This document shows positions 52,734 to 61,283 of a stretch of 64,000 bases of DNA, one piece after another. Source of the stretch: Curtobacterium sp. L6-1 (lineage in GTDB: Bacteria; Actinomycetota; Actinomycetes; Actinomycetales; Microbacteriaceae). The stretch is taken from assembly GCF_018885305.1 (NCBI RefSeq), contig NZ_CP076544.1:2914001-2978000 (forward strand), written 5' to 3'. The position numbers and the translations under genes are program-made. Positions within the stretch are counted from its first letter, which is position 1. Each line of letters begins with the position of its first letter. Under the pieces are notes generated by a model. It ran no database searches and was not told the DNA's origin. It saw only the letters and a program-made list of their open reading frames with translations.

Positions 52734-53720
52734 ATGACCAGCAAGCGCATCGTCGTCGTCGGCGCGACCGGACACATCGGCACCTTCCTCGTCCCGCGCC
52801 TGGTGCGCGCCGGCCACCAGGTCGTGACCATCAGCCGCGGCACCCGCTCCGCCTACGTGGGCGCCCCCGAGTGGCAGCACGTCGAGCAGGTCACGGCGGA
52901 CCGCGAGCAGGAGGACCGCGACGGCGTCTTCGGCGACCGCGTCGTGGCGCTGCGGCCGGGCGTCGTCGTCGACCTCGTCTGCTTCACCCTCGCGTCCGCC
53001 GAGGCCCTGGTCGCCGCGCTCCGCGGCACCGACGCGCACCTCGTGCACTGCGGGTCGGTCTGGCGCGCCGGTCCGAGTGCCGTGCTGCCGGTGACCGAGG
53101 AGAACGCGACCCCGCCGGTCGGCGAGTACGGCACCCAGAAGGACGCCATCGCCCGGTTCCTCAAAGAGGGTACCGCCCGAGGCGGTGTCGTCACGACCTC
53201 GCTGCACCCCGGTCACGTCAGCGGTCCCGGGTGGGCGCCCATCGGCCCGGTCGGCAACCTCGACCCGTCCGTCTGGCACACGCTGTCGGCGGGCGAGCCC
53301 CTGCTCGTCCCCGGGCTCGGCGCCGAGTCCATGCACCACGTGCACGCCGACGACGTCGCGCAGGCCTTCGAGCTCGCCGTCGCACACCGCGACGCGGCCG
53401 CCGGCGAGGACTTCTCCGTCGTCGCGCCGACCGCCCTGACCGCGCGCGGGTACGCGGCGCTCGCCGCGTCGTGGTTCGGCCAGGAGGCGCGGCTCGAGTC
53501 CGTCTCGTGGGACCGGTTCCGGCAGGTGGTCCCGACGGAGCACGCCGAGGCGAGCTGGGAGCACCTGTCGCGGAGCCACGTGTTCAGCATCGAGAAGGCA
53601 CGCCGCCTGCTCGGCTACGCGCCGCGGTACACCGCGGAGGAGACGGTGCTCGACGCGGTGCGCTGGCTCGTGGACAACGACGAGGTCGAGGTGGCGCGGC
53701 CGCTCCTGCCCGCGACGTGA
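52734..53720 (+). CDS. NAD-dependent epimerase/dehydratase-like SDR
   Basis: The 328-residue extended SDR starts GATGHIGTFLVPRLV. It has HCGSVWRAG and YGTQKDAI as the Tyr-Lys pair, SLHPGHVSGPGW, then HVHADDVAQAFELA. Start six bases after TACCGT (leaderless type). Sugar-nucleotide or small-molecule epimerase/reductase; substrate unknown. Confidence 0.87.
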   Translation: MTSKRIVVVGATGHIGTFLVPRLVRAGHQVVTISRGTRSAYVGAPEWQHVEQVTADREQEDRDGVFGDRVVALRPGVVVDLVCFTLASAEALVAALRGTDAHLVHCGSVWRAGPSAVLPVTEENATPPVGEYGTQKDAIARFLKEGTARGGVVTTSLHPGHVSGPGWAPIGPVGNLDPSVWHTLSAGEPLLVPGLGAESMHHVHADDVAQAFELAVAHRDAAAGEDFSVVAPTALTARGYAALAASWFGQEARLESVSWDRFRQVVPTEHAEASWEHLSRSHVFSIEKARRLLGYAPRYTAEETVLDAVRWLVDNDEVEVARPLLPAT

Positions 53721-53813
53721 TGCCGCCGGCATACGACATCTCCGATCCTTGGTGACCGGCCGACCGGGGTGACACCGTGGCTCCGCCTCACCCGAGGCAC
53801 GAACAGGAGACAC

Positions 53814-54209
53814 ATGAAGCAGCAGCAGGTCGCACTCGTCATCGGTGCCGCGCTCGTCGCCGGACTCGTCGGCGGACCGGCGTCGGTGGCGCACGCATCC
53901 GCGTCCGAGGTCCTCGGCGCCGGTCCGGACGCCGGGGGCGTCGTCATCGCCGACCACGGCGCCGGGTCGTCCGGAACATCGACCGGACCGGTGACGCGGC
54001 GGGACGACGGCGGTGGTGGGAGCTTCTGGCAGTGGGGCGTCGGGAAGGACGACGCCTGGTCGAACTACTTCCGTGAGCGGCGCTGCCACGGTGCGACCGC
54101 CGTCGGTCTGAAGTCGAAGCGCGTCACGGGCGTGCGCGGCGGGAAGTACGCGTTGGCGACGACGCCGAAGGCCCGGAGCGGCAACAAGGCGTTCTACCAC
54201 AACTGCTGA
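53814..54209 (+). CDS. Lactococcin-972-family bacteriocin precursor
   Basis: The 131-residue precursor has a Sec signal (MKQQQVALVIGAALVAG to AHASA). A spacer and a Gly/Asp-rich joint lead to the mature-type domain GGGSFWQWGVGKDDAWSNYF with ATAVGLKSKRV and KARSGNKAFYHN. The W-x-x-G-x-G-x-x-x-x-x-S-N-Y and terminal F-Y-x-N patterns are the lactococcin 972 signature; that peptide blocks septum formation through lipid II. Unusually there are two Cys (RRCHGATAV and the C-terminal NC), which lactococcin 972 lacks, so one disulfide is possible. AGGAGA precedes the ATG. The membrane and ABC proteins of the cluster follow. Confidence 0.87.
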   Translation: MKQQQVALVIGAALVAGLVGGPASVAHASASEVLGAGPDAGGVVIADHGAGSSGTSTGPVTRRDDGGGGSFWQWGVGKDDAWSNYFRERRCHGATAVGLKSKRVTGVRGGKYALATTPKARSGNKAFYHNC

Positions 54210-54216
54210 TCGTCGA

Positions 54217-54242
54217 GCGGGCGCGCTCGACAGCGCGCCCGC
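54217..54242 (+). terminator. Attenuator-like hairpin after the bacteriocin gene
   Basis: GCGGGCGCGCT and AGCGCGCCCGC form a perfect 11-bp stem with a CGAC loop, 8 bases after the bacteriocin stop and before the strong RBS of the membrane gene. It would make the peptide mRNA more abundant than its partner genes. Confidence 0.75.
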
Positions 54243-54266
54243 CGTCGTCGTCGGAAGGAGGTCGTC

Positions 54267-56288
54267 GTGGCGATCCGGAGCGTGCGACTGGCGTACGTGG
54301 TGCCGCCCGTGCTGGCCGTCGTGCTCGCCTTCCTGGGGTGCCTCCAGCTGAGCCAGGGCGGGCTGGTGGGGGTGTCGTCCGTCGTGACGGTGTCCAGCGG
54401 CACGGGTGCCGTGTCGAACCGGGCGGTCGCGCGTGCGCTCGAGCAGGTCGCCCACGAGCACCACGCGACGATCGCCAAGACCGTGGCGGACCGGTCGGAG
54501 CCGACGAGCCGCCGGACCGCCCTCGTGACCGACGTTCCGGGGACCCCGGGAGCGACCTGGCTCCGTGACGGCTACGCGGACTTCGACCCCGGCACCACGA
54601 CGACCGTCCGGCCGATGTCGACCCTCGACCGGTACGACCCGAGCGGTGCCTTCGAGGTCATCGGTGACGAGCAGGCCCGGCGGGCGACGGTCCGGGCACT
54701 GGTCGCCGCCGGGTTCGAGACCACGTCCGAGCGCATCCCGTTCCCGACGCGGATCGGGCTCACCGGGGGAGTGGCCGGCGCGACCCCGCTCGTCGGGGTG
54801 CTCGCGCTCGGCTGCGTGACGCTGTGCCTGGTCGGGACGGTGGGCGCACCCCGGCGGACGGCGGTCGGGCGGCTGCACGGTCAGACCACCCTGCAGCTCG
54901 TCGGCGCGGAGCTCGGTGAGGCACGCACCACGGTCGTCGTCGTCGCGGTCGGCAGCCCGGTGGTCGCCGCGGTCCTCTGGTGCCACGACCGGCTCGCCGC
55001 CTGGCCGACCTTCGCCACGGCGGCGGTGGTCGCCTGCGCCGCACTGCTCGTCCCGGTCCTCGCAGCCCACGCACTCGGTACCGTCGTCGCCTGCCGTCGT
55101 CCGGTCGCCGCCGCGCTCCGCGGCGCTCGTCCCCCGGGGACGCTGGTGCTCGTGGCACAGGCCGCCCGGGTGCCCGCGGTGCTGCTGCTCGTCGCCGCCG
55201 TGTCCGACCTCGGTGCCGCTGCCGCGGTCGCGGGGTCGGGTTCCACCGAGCGGGACCGGCGGGCGGCGGGCGACACCGTGCAGGTGTGGGTGACACCGGA
55301 CCCTCGCCCTGGAGCGACCACGCAGCGCTACTGGGACCGCATCGGCGCGTTCACGGGGGCCGCGCTCGACCGGCACCAGGCGCTGCTGTCCGCCGCGGTC
55401 GAGGTCCCCACGGGGGTCGGTGCCGGGACGGTGCCGGCGGTGTTCGTCGACGCCGGGTACCTGCGACGGCAGGACCTCCGCACCGCGGGCGGGGACCGGA
55501 TCACGACGGTGGGCGACGCCGTCACGGTCTGGACGCCCGCCGGCCTCGACCGTCGAGCGCTCGTCGAGGCCCTCACGGCGTGGGAGCTGCGGGGAGCGCC
55601 CGACCTCCGCCCGGACGACGTCGGTGGTGGTGTCCTCGGCCGGCAGCAGGTCTACACGTACCCGGGTGACGGGACCTCGGCACCGTGGCTGTCCGGGGCG
55701 GTGGTGGTCGTCGTCCCGGAGCCGTCGCGGGTCTTCTCGGCGGACCAGCTCGGCGCCTGGTTGTCCACCGGGGACGTGGTCTTCTCGTCCCGGGCCGCGG
55801 CCGACGCGGCGATCGCTTACTCCGGCCTGTCCGTCGAGTTCAGCGCCGTGGTGGCCGTCGGACAGGCCGCTGCCGAGCAGCAGCGCGGTGCGGTGACCAC
55901 CCTCGGCGTCGGTGTCGTCACGACCCTCGCCGCGGTCGTCGTCGCGGTCGTGCTGGCCGCGCTCGCGGTCGTCGCACACCACCGGCGCCACGGGCGGCGG
56001 CTGTTCGTGGACGTCGCCGTCGGGCGGTCGTTCGTCCGGGCGAACGCCCTGCTCCTGGCGGTCGAGGCGGCCCTCGTCGTGGTCGCCACGGTCGTCGCAC
56101 TGGACGACTGGTGGGACCGCCGCGCCGACGGGACGGGTGCGGTCTCGGCGCTCGACCCGGCAGCCCAGGTCGCGGGGCCGGCGGCGGTCGGTGCCGTGCT
56201 GGCCGTCCTGGTGGTGACCGGCGCAGCCCTGGTCGTGACGGTGCGCTCGTCCCGGGCCGTCGTGCGGACCCGCGGAGGGACGTCGTGA
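54267..56288 (+). CDS. Bacteriocin-associated integral membrane protein (lactococcin 972 cluster)
   Basis: The 673-residue protein starts with GTG after AAGGAGG. An N-terminal helix (about 8-28) is followed by an outward domain (30-160), then several helices (about 165-190, 220-240, 250-275 and 295-320), another outward domain (to about 535), and C-terminal helices near 545-570, 590-615 and 640-665. Size, topology and position match the permease-like protein that accompanies lactococcin 972 peptides. With the ATPase it should export the peptide or confer self-immunity. The ATPase gene overlaps its stop (GTGA). Confidence 0.8.
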   Translation: MAIRSVRLAYVVPPVLAVVLAFLGCLQLSQGGLVGVSSVVTVSSGTGAVSNRAVARALEQVAHEHHATIAKTVADRSEPTSRRTALVTDVPGTPGATWLRDGYADFDPGTTTTVRPMSTLDRYDPSGAFEVIGDEQARRATVRALVAAGFETTSERIPFPTRIGLTGGVAGATPLVGVLALGCVTLCLVGTVGAPRRTAVGRLHGQTTLQLVGAELGEARTTVVVVAVGSPVVAAVLWCHDRLAAWPTFATAAVVACAALLVPVLAAHALGTVVACRRPVAAALRGARPPGTLVLVAQAARVPAVLLLVAAVSDLGAAAAVAGSGSTERDRRAAGDTVQVWVTPDPRPGATTQRYWDRIGAFTGAALDRHQALLSAAVEVPTGVGAGTVPAVFVDAGYLRRQDLRTAGGDRITTVGDAVTVWTPAGLDRRALVEALTAWELRGAPDLRPDDVGGGVLGRQQVYTYPGDGTSAPWLSGAVVVVVPEPSRVFSADQLGAWLSTGDVVFSSRAAADAAIAYSGLSVEFSAVVAVGQAAAEQQRGAVTTLGVGVVTTLAAVVVAVVLAALAVVAHHRRHGRRLFVDVAVGRSFVRANALLLAVEAALVVVATVVALDDWWDRRADGTGAVSALDPAAQVAGPAAVGAVLAVLVVTGAALVVTVRSSRAVVRTRGGTS

Positions 56289-57070
56289 CGGTCGTCGTCC
56301 GCGGAGCCGGCAAGCAGCGCGGGGGCCGGACGCTCTGGGACGGGGTGTCGTTCGACGTCGAACGGGGCCAGGTGCTCGCGCTGACCGGACCGAGCGGTGC
56401 CGGCAAGTCGACCCTCCTCGACTGCGTCGGTCACATCGAGCCGTTGGACGTCGGCACCGTGACCATCGCGGGCACCAGCGCCGGGCGGAGTCGTCGTCGT
56501 GCGCGACTCCTGCGCCGGGACCACCTCGGGTACCTGTTCCAGGACTTCGGCCTGGTCCCCGACCTGACCGTGCAGGCGAACGTCGACATCGCCCGGCCAC
56601 GCGGCGGCGGGCGCAGCACACGCGGCCCGCGCACGGCGGCGGCGTTGGAACGGGTGGGTCTCGCCGGACGGGGCAGCGACCGCACGCACGACCTGAGCGG
56701 CGGCGAGCAGCAACGGGTCGCACTCGCCCGGCTCCTGGTGAAGCAGCCGGACGTGGTCCTGGCCGACGAGCCGACCAGCGCCCTCGACGAGGCGAACGCC
56801 GCGGTCGTGCTCGAGCTCCTCGACGAGTTCGCCGCCGGCGGTGCCGCGGTGGTCGTCGCGACCCACGCGCCCGCGGTGGTGGCGTGGGCGGACACGACGC
56901 TGCACCTCGACCGGAGCGGCGCGGGCCGACCCGTGGGAGGTGCGCCGCGCCTCCCGGCCGCGACCCGCCGACCACCGGACCCGGCACCGGCACCGGCACC
57001 GGCACCGGAATACGTCAGGCCGACAGGTGTTGTCGCTGGATCACCGTCACCACCGGAAGGACCCGCATGA
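56285..57070 (+). CDS. ABC transporter ATPase of the bacteriocin cluster
   Basis: The 261-residue ATPase has Walker A TGPSGAGKST, Q-loop LFQDFGLVPDL, signature LSGGEQQRVALARLL, Walker B VVLADEPTSALD and an H-loop (THAP). It resembles the MacB/LolD/FtsE class working with FtsX-like permeases. It ends with a Pro/Ala run encoded by a six-base tandem repeat and overlaps the next gene by four bases (ATGA). It couples ATP hydrolysis to bacteriocin export or immunity. Confidence 0.9.
   Translation: MTVVVRGAGKQRGGRTLWDGVSFDVERGQVLALTGPSGAGKSTLLDCVGHIEPLDVGTVTIAGTSAGRSRRRARLLRRDHLGYLFQDFGLVPDLTVQANVDIARPRGGGRSTRGPRTAAALERVGLAGRGSDRTHDLSGGEQQRVALARLLVKQPDVVLADEPTSALDEANAAVVLELLDEFAAGGAAVVVATHAPAVVAWADTTLHLDRSGAGRPVGGAPRLPAATRRPPDPAPAPAPAPEYVRPTGVVAGSPSPPEGPA
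56981..57008 (+). repeat. 6-bp tandem repeat (CCGGCA) in the ABC ATPase tail
   Basis: Four CCGGCA copies plus a partial fifth encode an alternating Pro-Ala run, likely length-variable between strains without shifting the frame. Confidence 0.85.
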
Positions 57071-58134
57071 CCGCGACCCCGCACGCCCTCGTCGTCGGCG
57101 CCACCGGCATCGCCGGCTCGGCGATCGTCGACCACCTCGTCGCCGACAGCTGGGCCGTCACCGCCCTGTCACGACGGCCGGGAGCGACCCGTGCCGGGGT
57201 CACCTGGCGCTCCGCAGACCTGCGGTCCGCCGAGTCGCTCGCCACGGCGCTCGCCGACGTGCCCGCGACCCACGTCTTCTTCACGGCGTGGTCCCGCCAG
57301 GAGACCGAGGCCGAGAACATCGCGGTGAACGGCGGGATGGTGCGCGACCTCCTCGCCGCCGTCGCGACCGCACCCGTGCAGCACGTCGCCCTCATGACCG
57401 GGCTGAAGCACTACCTCGGTCCGTTCGAGGCGTACGGCCAGGGCACGATGCCGGACACCCCCTTCCACGAGGACGAGCCCCGCCTGGACGTCGCGAACTT
57501 CTACTACGCGCAGGAGGACGAGCTCTTCGCTGCTGCTGCGCGTCAGGGCTTCACCTGGTCGGTGCACCGCTCGCACACCGTCCTCGGGCACGCCGTCGGC
57601 AACGCGATGAACATGGGCCTGACGATCGCCGTCGCCGCCGCGATCAGCCGGCACACCGGGCGCCCGATGGTGTTCCCCGGCAGCGAGACGCAGTGGAACG
57701 GCCTGACGGACGTCACCGACGCCGACCTCCTCGCCGCGCAGATGGTGTGGGCGTCGACCGACCCGGCGGGAGCAGACGAGGCGTTCAACACCGCGAACGG
57801 CGACGTGTTCCGCTGGCGCTGGATGTGGCCGCGGATCGCCGCGCACCTCGGCGTCGAGGCCGAGGGGTTCGACACCGCACCACGGCCGTTCGAGCAGCAG
57901 ATGGCCGATGCCGCCGCGGTCTGGGCGGAGATCGTCGCCGAGCACGGTCTCGTCGAGCCGGACCTCGAGCGGCTCGCGTCCTGGTGGCACACCGACGCCG
58001 ACCTCGGACGCGACATCGAGGTCATGACCGACATGTCGAAGAGCCGCCTCGCCGGGTTCACCGAGCACCACCGCACGCTCGACTCGTTCACCCGTCTGTT
58101 CGACCGGTACCGGGCAGAGCGGCTCGTCCCCTGA
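57067..58134 (+). CDS. PRISE-like SDR (progesterone-5-beta-reductase/iridoid-synthase family)
   Basis: The 355-residue extended SDR has GATGIAGSA at the N-terminus, THVFFTAW, MTGLKHYLGPFEAYG and the family-specific NFYYAQED, where the Tyr of NFYYxxED replaces the usual YxxxK catalytic Tyr. The C-terminus includes FNTANGDVFRWRWMWPRIA. The family reduces enones with NADPH. Translational coupling to the bacteriocin ATPase is unexpected and may reflect operon read-through rather than shared function. Confidence 0.87.
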   Translation: MTATPHALVVGATGIAGSAIVDHLVADSWAVTALSRRPGATRAGVTWRSADLRSAESLATALADVPATHVFFTAWSRQETEAENIAVNGGMVRDLLAAVATAPVQHVALMTGLKHYLGPFEAYGQGTMPDTPFHEDEPRLDVANFYYAQEDELFAAAARQGFTWSVHRSHTVLGHAVGNAMNMGLTIAVAAAISRHTGRPMVFPGSETQWNGLTDVTDADLLAAQMVWASTDPAGADEAFNTANGDVFRWRWMWPRIAAHLGVEAEGFDTAPRPFEQQMADAAAVWAEIVAEHGLVEPDLERLASWWHTDADLGRDIEVMTDMSKSRLAGFTEHHRTLDSFTRLFDRYRAERLVP

Positions 58135-58158
58135 CGCGACGACGCGACGACGCGTCGG

Positions 58159-59274
58159 TCAGCCCGTGGTCAGCGGCACCTGCACGATGCGGTCGTCGCC
58201 CGCGCGCGGGTCCCCGCGGCCGTCGGTGTTGTTCGTGACGAACCAGAGCGTGTCGTCCGGGCCGGCGAGCACGGTGCGGATGCGGCCGTACTCCCCGGCG
58301 AAGTACTCGTGCGCCGTCCCCGGATCGTCGACCGGGACGCCACGGAGCACCCGGCCCTGCAGGTTCGCGATGAAGACCGTGTCACCGACGACGGCCAGGC
58401 CACTCGGGCTGGCGTCGTCGGTCGCCCACTGCTGCACGGGATCGACGAACCCGCGGTCCTCGCCGCCGGTCCCCTCGACCTCGGGCCAGCCGTAGTTGCC
58501 GCCGGGCTCGACGACGTTGAGCTCGTCGCGGGCGTCCTGGCCGAACTCGGACGCGAACATCGTGCCGTCGGCGCTCCACCCGAGTCCCTGCACGTTCCGG
58601 TGGCCGAGGCTCCACACCGGCGAGTCCGGGAACGGGTTGTCGTCGGGCACGTCGCCCTCCGGGGTCAGGCGGAGGATCTTGCCGGCGAGGGAGTCCTCGT
58701 CCTGCGCGTCCTCGCTGGCCCCCGCGTCGCCGACACTGGCGTAGAGCATGCCGTCCGGACCGAAGGCGATCCGGCCGCCGTCGTGGAAGGTGTTCGCCGG
58801 CAGCCCGTCGATGACCGTCGTGGCGTCGCCGAGGGCGTACGAGCCGGCCGACCCCTCGAGGTCGTAGCGCTCGATGCGGTTGCCGTCCGCGCCCGTCGAG
58901 TAGACGAACAGGTCGTCGTCGTGCAGCGCGAGCCCGAGCAGACCGCCCTCACCACCGTGCCGGACCCCGGCGACGGTGCCGACCGTGCGGGTCTCGCCGT
59001 CGGCCGACAGCTCCAGCACCTCCGCCGAGTCCCGCAGGCTGACGAGGGCGTCGGGGCCGTCACCGGTGCGCACGACGGACCAGGGAGCCTCCAGCCCGGT
59101 GGCCACGTCGGTGGCCGCGCCGTCCGGCGCGACCTGCCCCGCGGCCAGGTCGGCCGGGGCGGAGGCCCGTGGCGAGCCCGCCGGGCGGCCACCGTCCTCG
59201 CTCGTGCAGGCGGTGAGGGCCAGGGCGACGAGCGCGACGCCCGCGGCCGACCAGGTGCGACGGGTTCTCCCCAT
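58159..59274 (-). CDS. PQQ-dependent glucose/sorbosone dehydrogenase-like lipoprotein
   Basis: The 371-residue lipoprotein (lipobox LALTAC) folds as a six-bladed beta-propeller: GLEAPWSVVRTGDGPDALVS, GGEGGLLGLALHDD, FHDGGRIAFGPDGMLYASVGD, LGHRNVQGLGWSADGTMFASEFG and GGNYGWPEVEG. These are the GSDH family signatures. It oxidises aldoses or related sugars outside the membrane if PQQ is available. GGAGG precedes the ATG. Confidence 0.9.
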   Translation of the reverse strand: MGRTRRTWSAAGVALVALALTACTSEDGGRPAGSPRASAPADLAAGQVAPDGAATDVATGLEAPWSVVRTGDGPDALVSLRDSAEVLELSADGETRTVGTVAGVRHGGEGGLLGLALHDDDLFVYSTGADGNRIERYDLEGSAGSYALGDATTVIDGLPANTFHDGGRIAFGPDGMLYASVGDAGASEDAQDEDSLAGKILRLTPEGDVPDDNPFPDSPVWSLGHRNVQGLGWSADGTMFASEFGQDARDELNVVEPGGNYGWPEVEGTGGEDRGFVDPVQQWATDDASPSGLAVVGDTVFIANLQGRVLRGVPVDDPGTAHEYFAGEYGRIRTVLAGPDDTLWFVTNNTDGRGDPRAGDDRIVQVPLTTG

Positions 59275-59408
59275 GGTGTGCCTCCGGGTGCGGTGTCCGT
59301 CGATCGGACCACGCGCAGGTGCGCAACCGCTGGACGGGCGGTGGGGACGCCATCCGCGACTGCGACCTCCTCCGCGTCCGCCCGCGGACACGACCACCCT
59401 GGTACCCG

Positions 59409-60179
59409 CTACCGGGTGAAGACCCGCAAGGCGAGCGCGGTGACGACGCGGGTCGGCAGCAACCGCAGCACGGCGGCGGCGACCGCGTTGCCCCGACCGT
59501 CGACGACGGACGGACCGGAGCCGTCGAGCGCGGTGAGGACGGTCGCGGCGACCTGCTCCGGACGTCGCCCCCAGCGTCCGACGGTCGCGTTCATCGGCGT
59601 GCGGGTCGGACCCGGGCTGACGGCGACGACCCGGACGCCGCTGTGCCGGGTCTCTGCCCACAGCGCCTGCGTGAAGGACAGGACGTACGCCTTCGAGGCC
59701 GCGTACGCCGCCAGGACCGGTGTCGGGGCGGACCCGCCCGTGCTCGCGATCACGACGACGGAGCCGTGCCCGCGCTCGACCATCCCGGTGGTCACCGCCG
59801 CCGTGAGCTCCGTGAGCGCTCCGACGTTGAGGTCGACCATGCGGCGGAGCACGGCGGGGTCGCCCTCGACGACGAGTCCCCGCGGGGCCAGAGCGGCGTT
59901 GCCGACCAGCAGCTCGACCTCGACGCCGTCGCCCTCGAGGCGTTCGAGCAGCCGGCCCACGGCTCCCTGCGCCGCCAGGTCGAGGGCGATGGTCGTGACG
60001 GTGACGCCGTACCGGCTGCGGATGCCCTCCGCCGTCTGCTCGAGGCGCGCCCCGTTCCGGGCGACGAGGACGAGGTGTGCTCCGGCCCGTGCGAGGGCGT
60101 CGGCGACGGCTGCGCCGATCCCGCTCGAGCCGCCGGTGACGAGGGCCGTCCGGTCACGCATCTGTGCTGCAGTGGTCAT
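59409..60179 (-). CDS. Short-chain dehydrogenase
   Basis: The 256-residue classical SDR has TGGSSGIGAAV, NAA in LLVGNAALA, and Ser with YAASKAYVL for catalysis. Start six bases after TACCGT on the minus strand; that promoter has a 20-bp spacer carrying a dyad, as MerR-type promoters do. It is divergent from a MerR regulator that presumably activates it. Confidence 0.92.
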   Translation of the reverse strand: MTTAAQMRDRTALVTGGSSGIGAAVADALARAGAHLVLVARNGARLEQTAEGIRSRYGVTVTTIALDLAAQGAVGRLLERLEGDGVEVELLVGNAALAPRGLVVEGDPAVLRRMVDLNVGALTELTAAVTTGMVERGHGSVVVIASTGGSAPTPVLAAYAASKAYVLSFTQALWAETRHSGVRVVAVSPGPTRTPMNATVGRWGRRPEQVAATVLTALDGSGPSVVDGRGNAVAAAVLRLLPTRVVTALALRVFTR

Positions 60180-60185
60180 GCTCGT

Positions 60186-60217
60186 ACGGTAGACATTGAC
60201 GTCAGTGTCAAGGTCAA
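60186..60217 (-). promoter_or_regulatory. MerR-type promoter with long spacer and dyad
   Basis: On the minus strand, -35 TTGACC (60212-60217) and -10 TACCGT (60186-60191) are separated by 20 bp. The dyad, seen on the plus strand as TTGACGTCAGTGTCAA (60196-60211), lies within the spacer. Over-long spacers bound by MerR proteins are the standard activation mechanism of this family. Confidence 0.75.
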
Positions 60218-60234
60218 GCGGAGGGCTGGGCGGC

Positions 60235-60678
60235 GTGCGGATCGGCGAACTGAGCACGGCGACGGGTGTGAGCACGCGCGCGCTGCGGTACTACGAGCAC
60301 GAGGGGCTGATCCGGAGCAGTCGACGGCCCAACGGGTACCGGGACTACGACCCGGACGCCGTGGAGACGGTCGCGCTCATCCAGGACCTCTTCGCGGCCG
60401 GGCTCTCGTCGGGGCTCCTCCGTGACGTCGTACCCTGCGTGGCGGGTGACGGGACCGGGCTGCCGCCGGCGGACCTCCTCGCCCGGGTCGAGCAGGTCCG
60501 GGACGACCTGCTCGAGAAGGAACGGCGCTTCCGCGCGAGGCGGGAGACGCTCGACGACTACCTGTCCGGCCGTCGACGGCCGGCTCGGATCGCGGCACTC
60601 GTCGACGGTGACGCCTGCTTGCCGGGCTCGGACGCGTCCCCCGGCGCCGCCCGCGAGGACGTGCCGGTCCGGTCGTGA
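60235..60678 (+). CDS. MerR-family transcriptional regulator
   Basis: The 147-residue protein starts with GTG 60235 (GGAGGG nine bases upstream). It has the MerR HTH and wing (MRIGELSTATGVSTRALRYYEHEGLI, then RRPNGYRDYDPDAV) and a coiled dimerisation helix. One Cys (RDVVPCVAG) lies at the end of the DNA-binding half. It should bind the divergent spacer dyad. Confidence 0.93.
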   Translation: MRIGELSTATGVSTRALRYYEHEGLIRSSRRPNGYRDYDPDAVETVALIQDLFAAGLSSGLLRDVVPCVAGDGTGLPPADLLARVEQVRDDLLEKERRFRARRETLDDYLSGRRRPARIAALVDGDACLPGSDASPGAAREDVPVRS

Positions 60679-60713
60679 TCTGCACGCCCCGTCGGACGTG
60701 GGATGCTGCGGGC

Positions 60714-61232
60714 ATGCAGACCACCGCCCGGCGAGGCCGCGCCGCCGTGATCGTCGGCGTTGTGGCCGGCGTGCTCGCCCTCACGTCCTGCACCGGCACC
60801 GAGGCGGCACGTCAGCGCTCCGCGCAGGCCTGGCTCCACGCGACCGCGGACCGCGTCGCCGATCCCGACGGCTGGGACAGCGGTGGCGGCCAACTCCTCA
60901 AGGACGGCGACGTCGCTGTGGGTGGGCTGCTCTCCGCGTCGACACCTGCGGGCGACTACGAGGTCCTCGCCGTCTGCCGCGATGCCGGTGAGGTCCGGGT
61001 CACGGTCCGTGTCGTCCCGCGGGGGACCGACCGTGGTGACGGCGTCGTCGCCGGGGCGGCGGACCTGACGTGTGGCAGGACCGTCCGCATCCCGGTCACC
61101 GTGCCCGCGCGGTCCGGCGTCTGGGTGCAGGCGCGGACGAGCGCCGACGACGAGTACGCCCTTTGGTTCAGCACGATCGCGACACCGGGGTGGACGCCGA
61201 GCGGACCGACGGACACGTCGGCTCGGCGCTGA
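60714..61232 (+). CDS. Putative lipoprotein of unknown function
   Basis: The 172-residue product has a signal (RRGRAAVIVGVVAGVLALTSC) with lipobox LALTSC. The exported domain resembles a small beta-sandwich (EVLAVCRDAGEVRVTVRVV and ADLTCGRTVRIPV) with a probable Cys pair. Function unknown. Confidence 0.75.
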   Translation: MQTTARRGRAAVIVGVVAGVLALTSCTGTEAARQRSAQAWLHATADRVADPDGWDSGGGQLLKDGDVAVGGLLSASTPAGDYEVLAVCRDAGEVRVTVRVVPRGTDRGDGVVAGAADLTCGRTVRIPVTVPARSGVWVQARTSADDEYALWFSTIATPGWTPSGPTDTSARR

Positions 61233-61283
61233 CCCGACGTCGCCCGGGACTCCTCGCGGGCGAGCACTGGTTCAGTGGGCTCC

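Noticed and set aside
51540..57005. Minus-strand open frame of over 1800 codons across the aldo/keto reductase, SDR and bacteriocin genes
   Set aside because: It is the antisense shadow of high-GC codon usage; the Arg/Gly/Pro-rich translation has no family, and true genes on both strands lie inside it.
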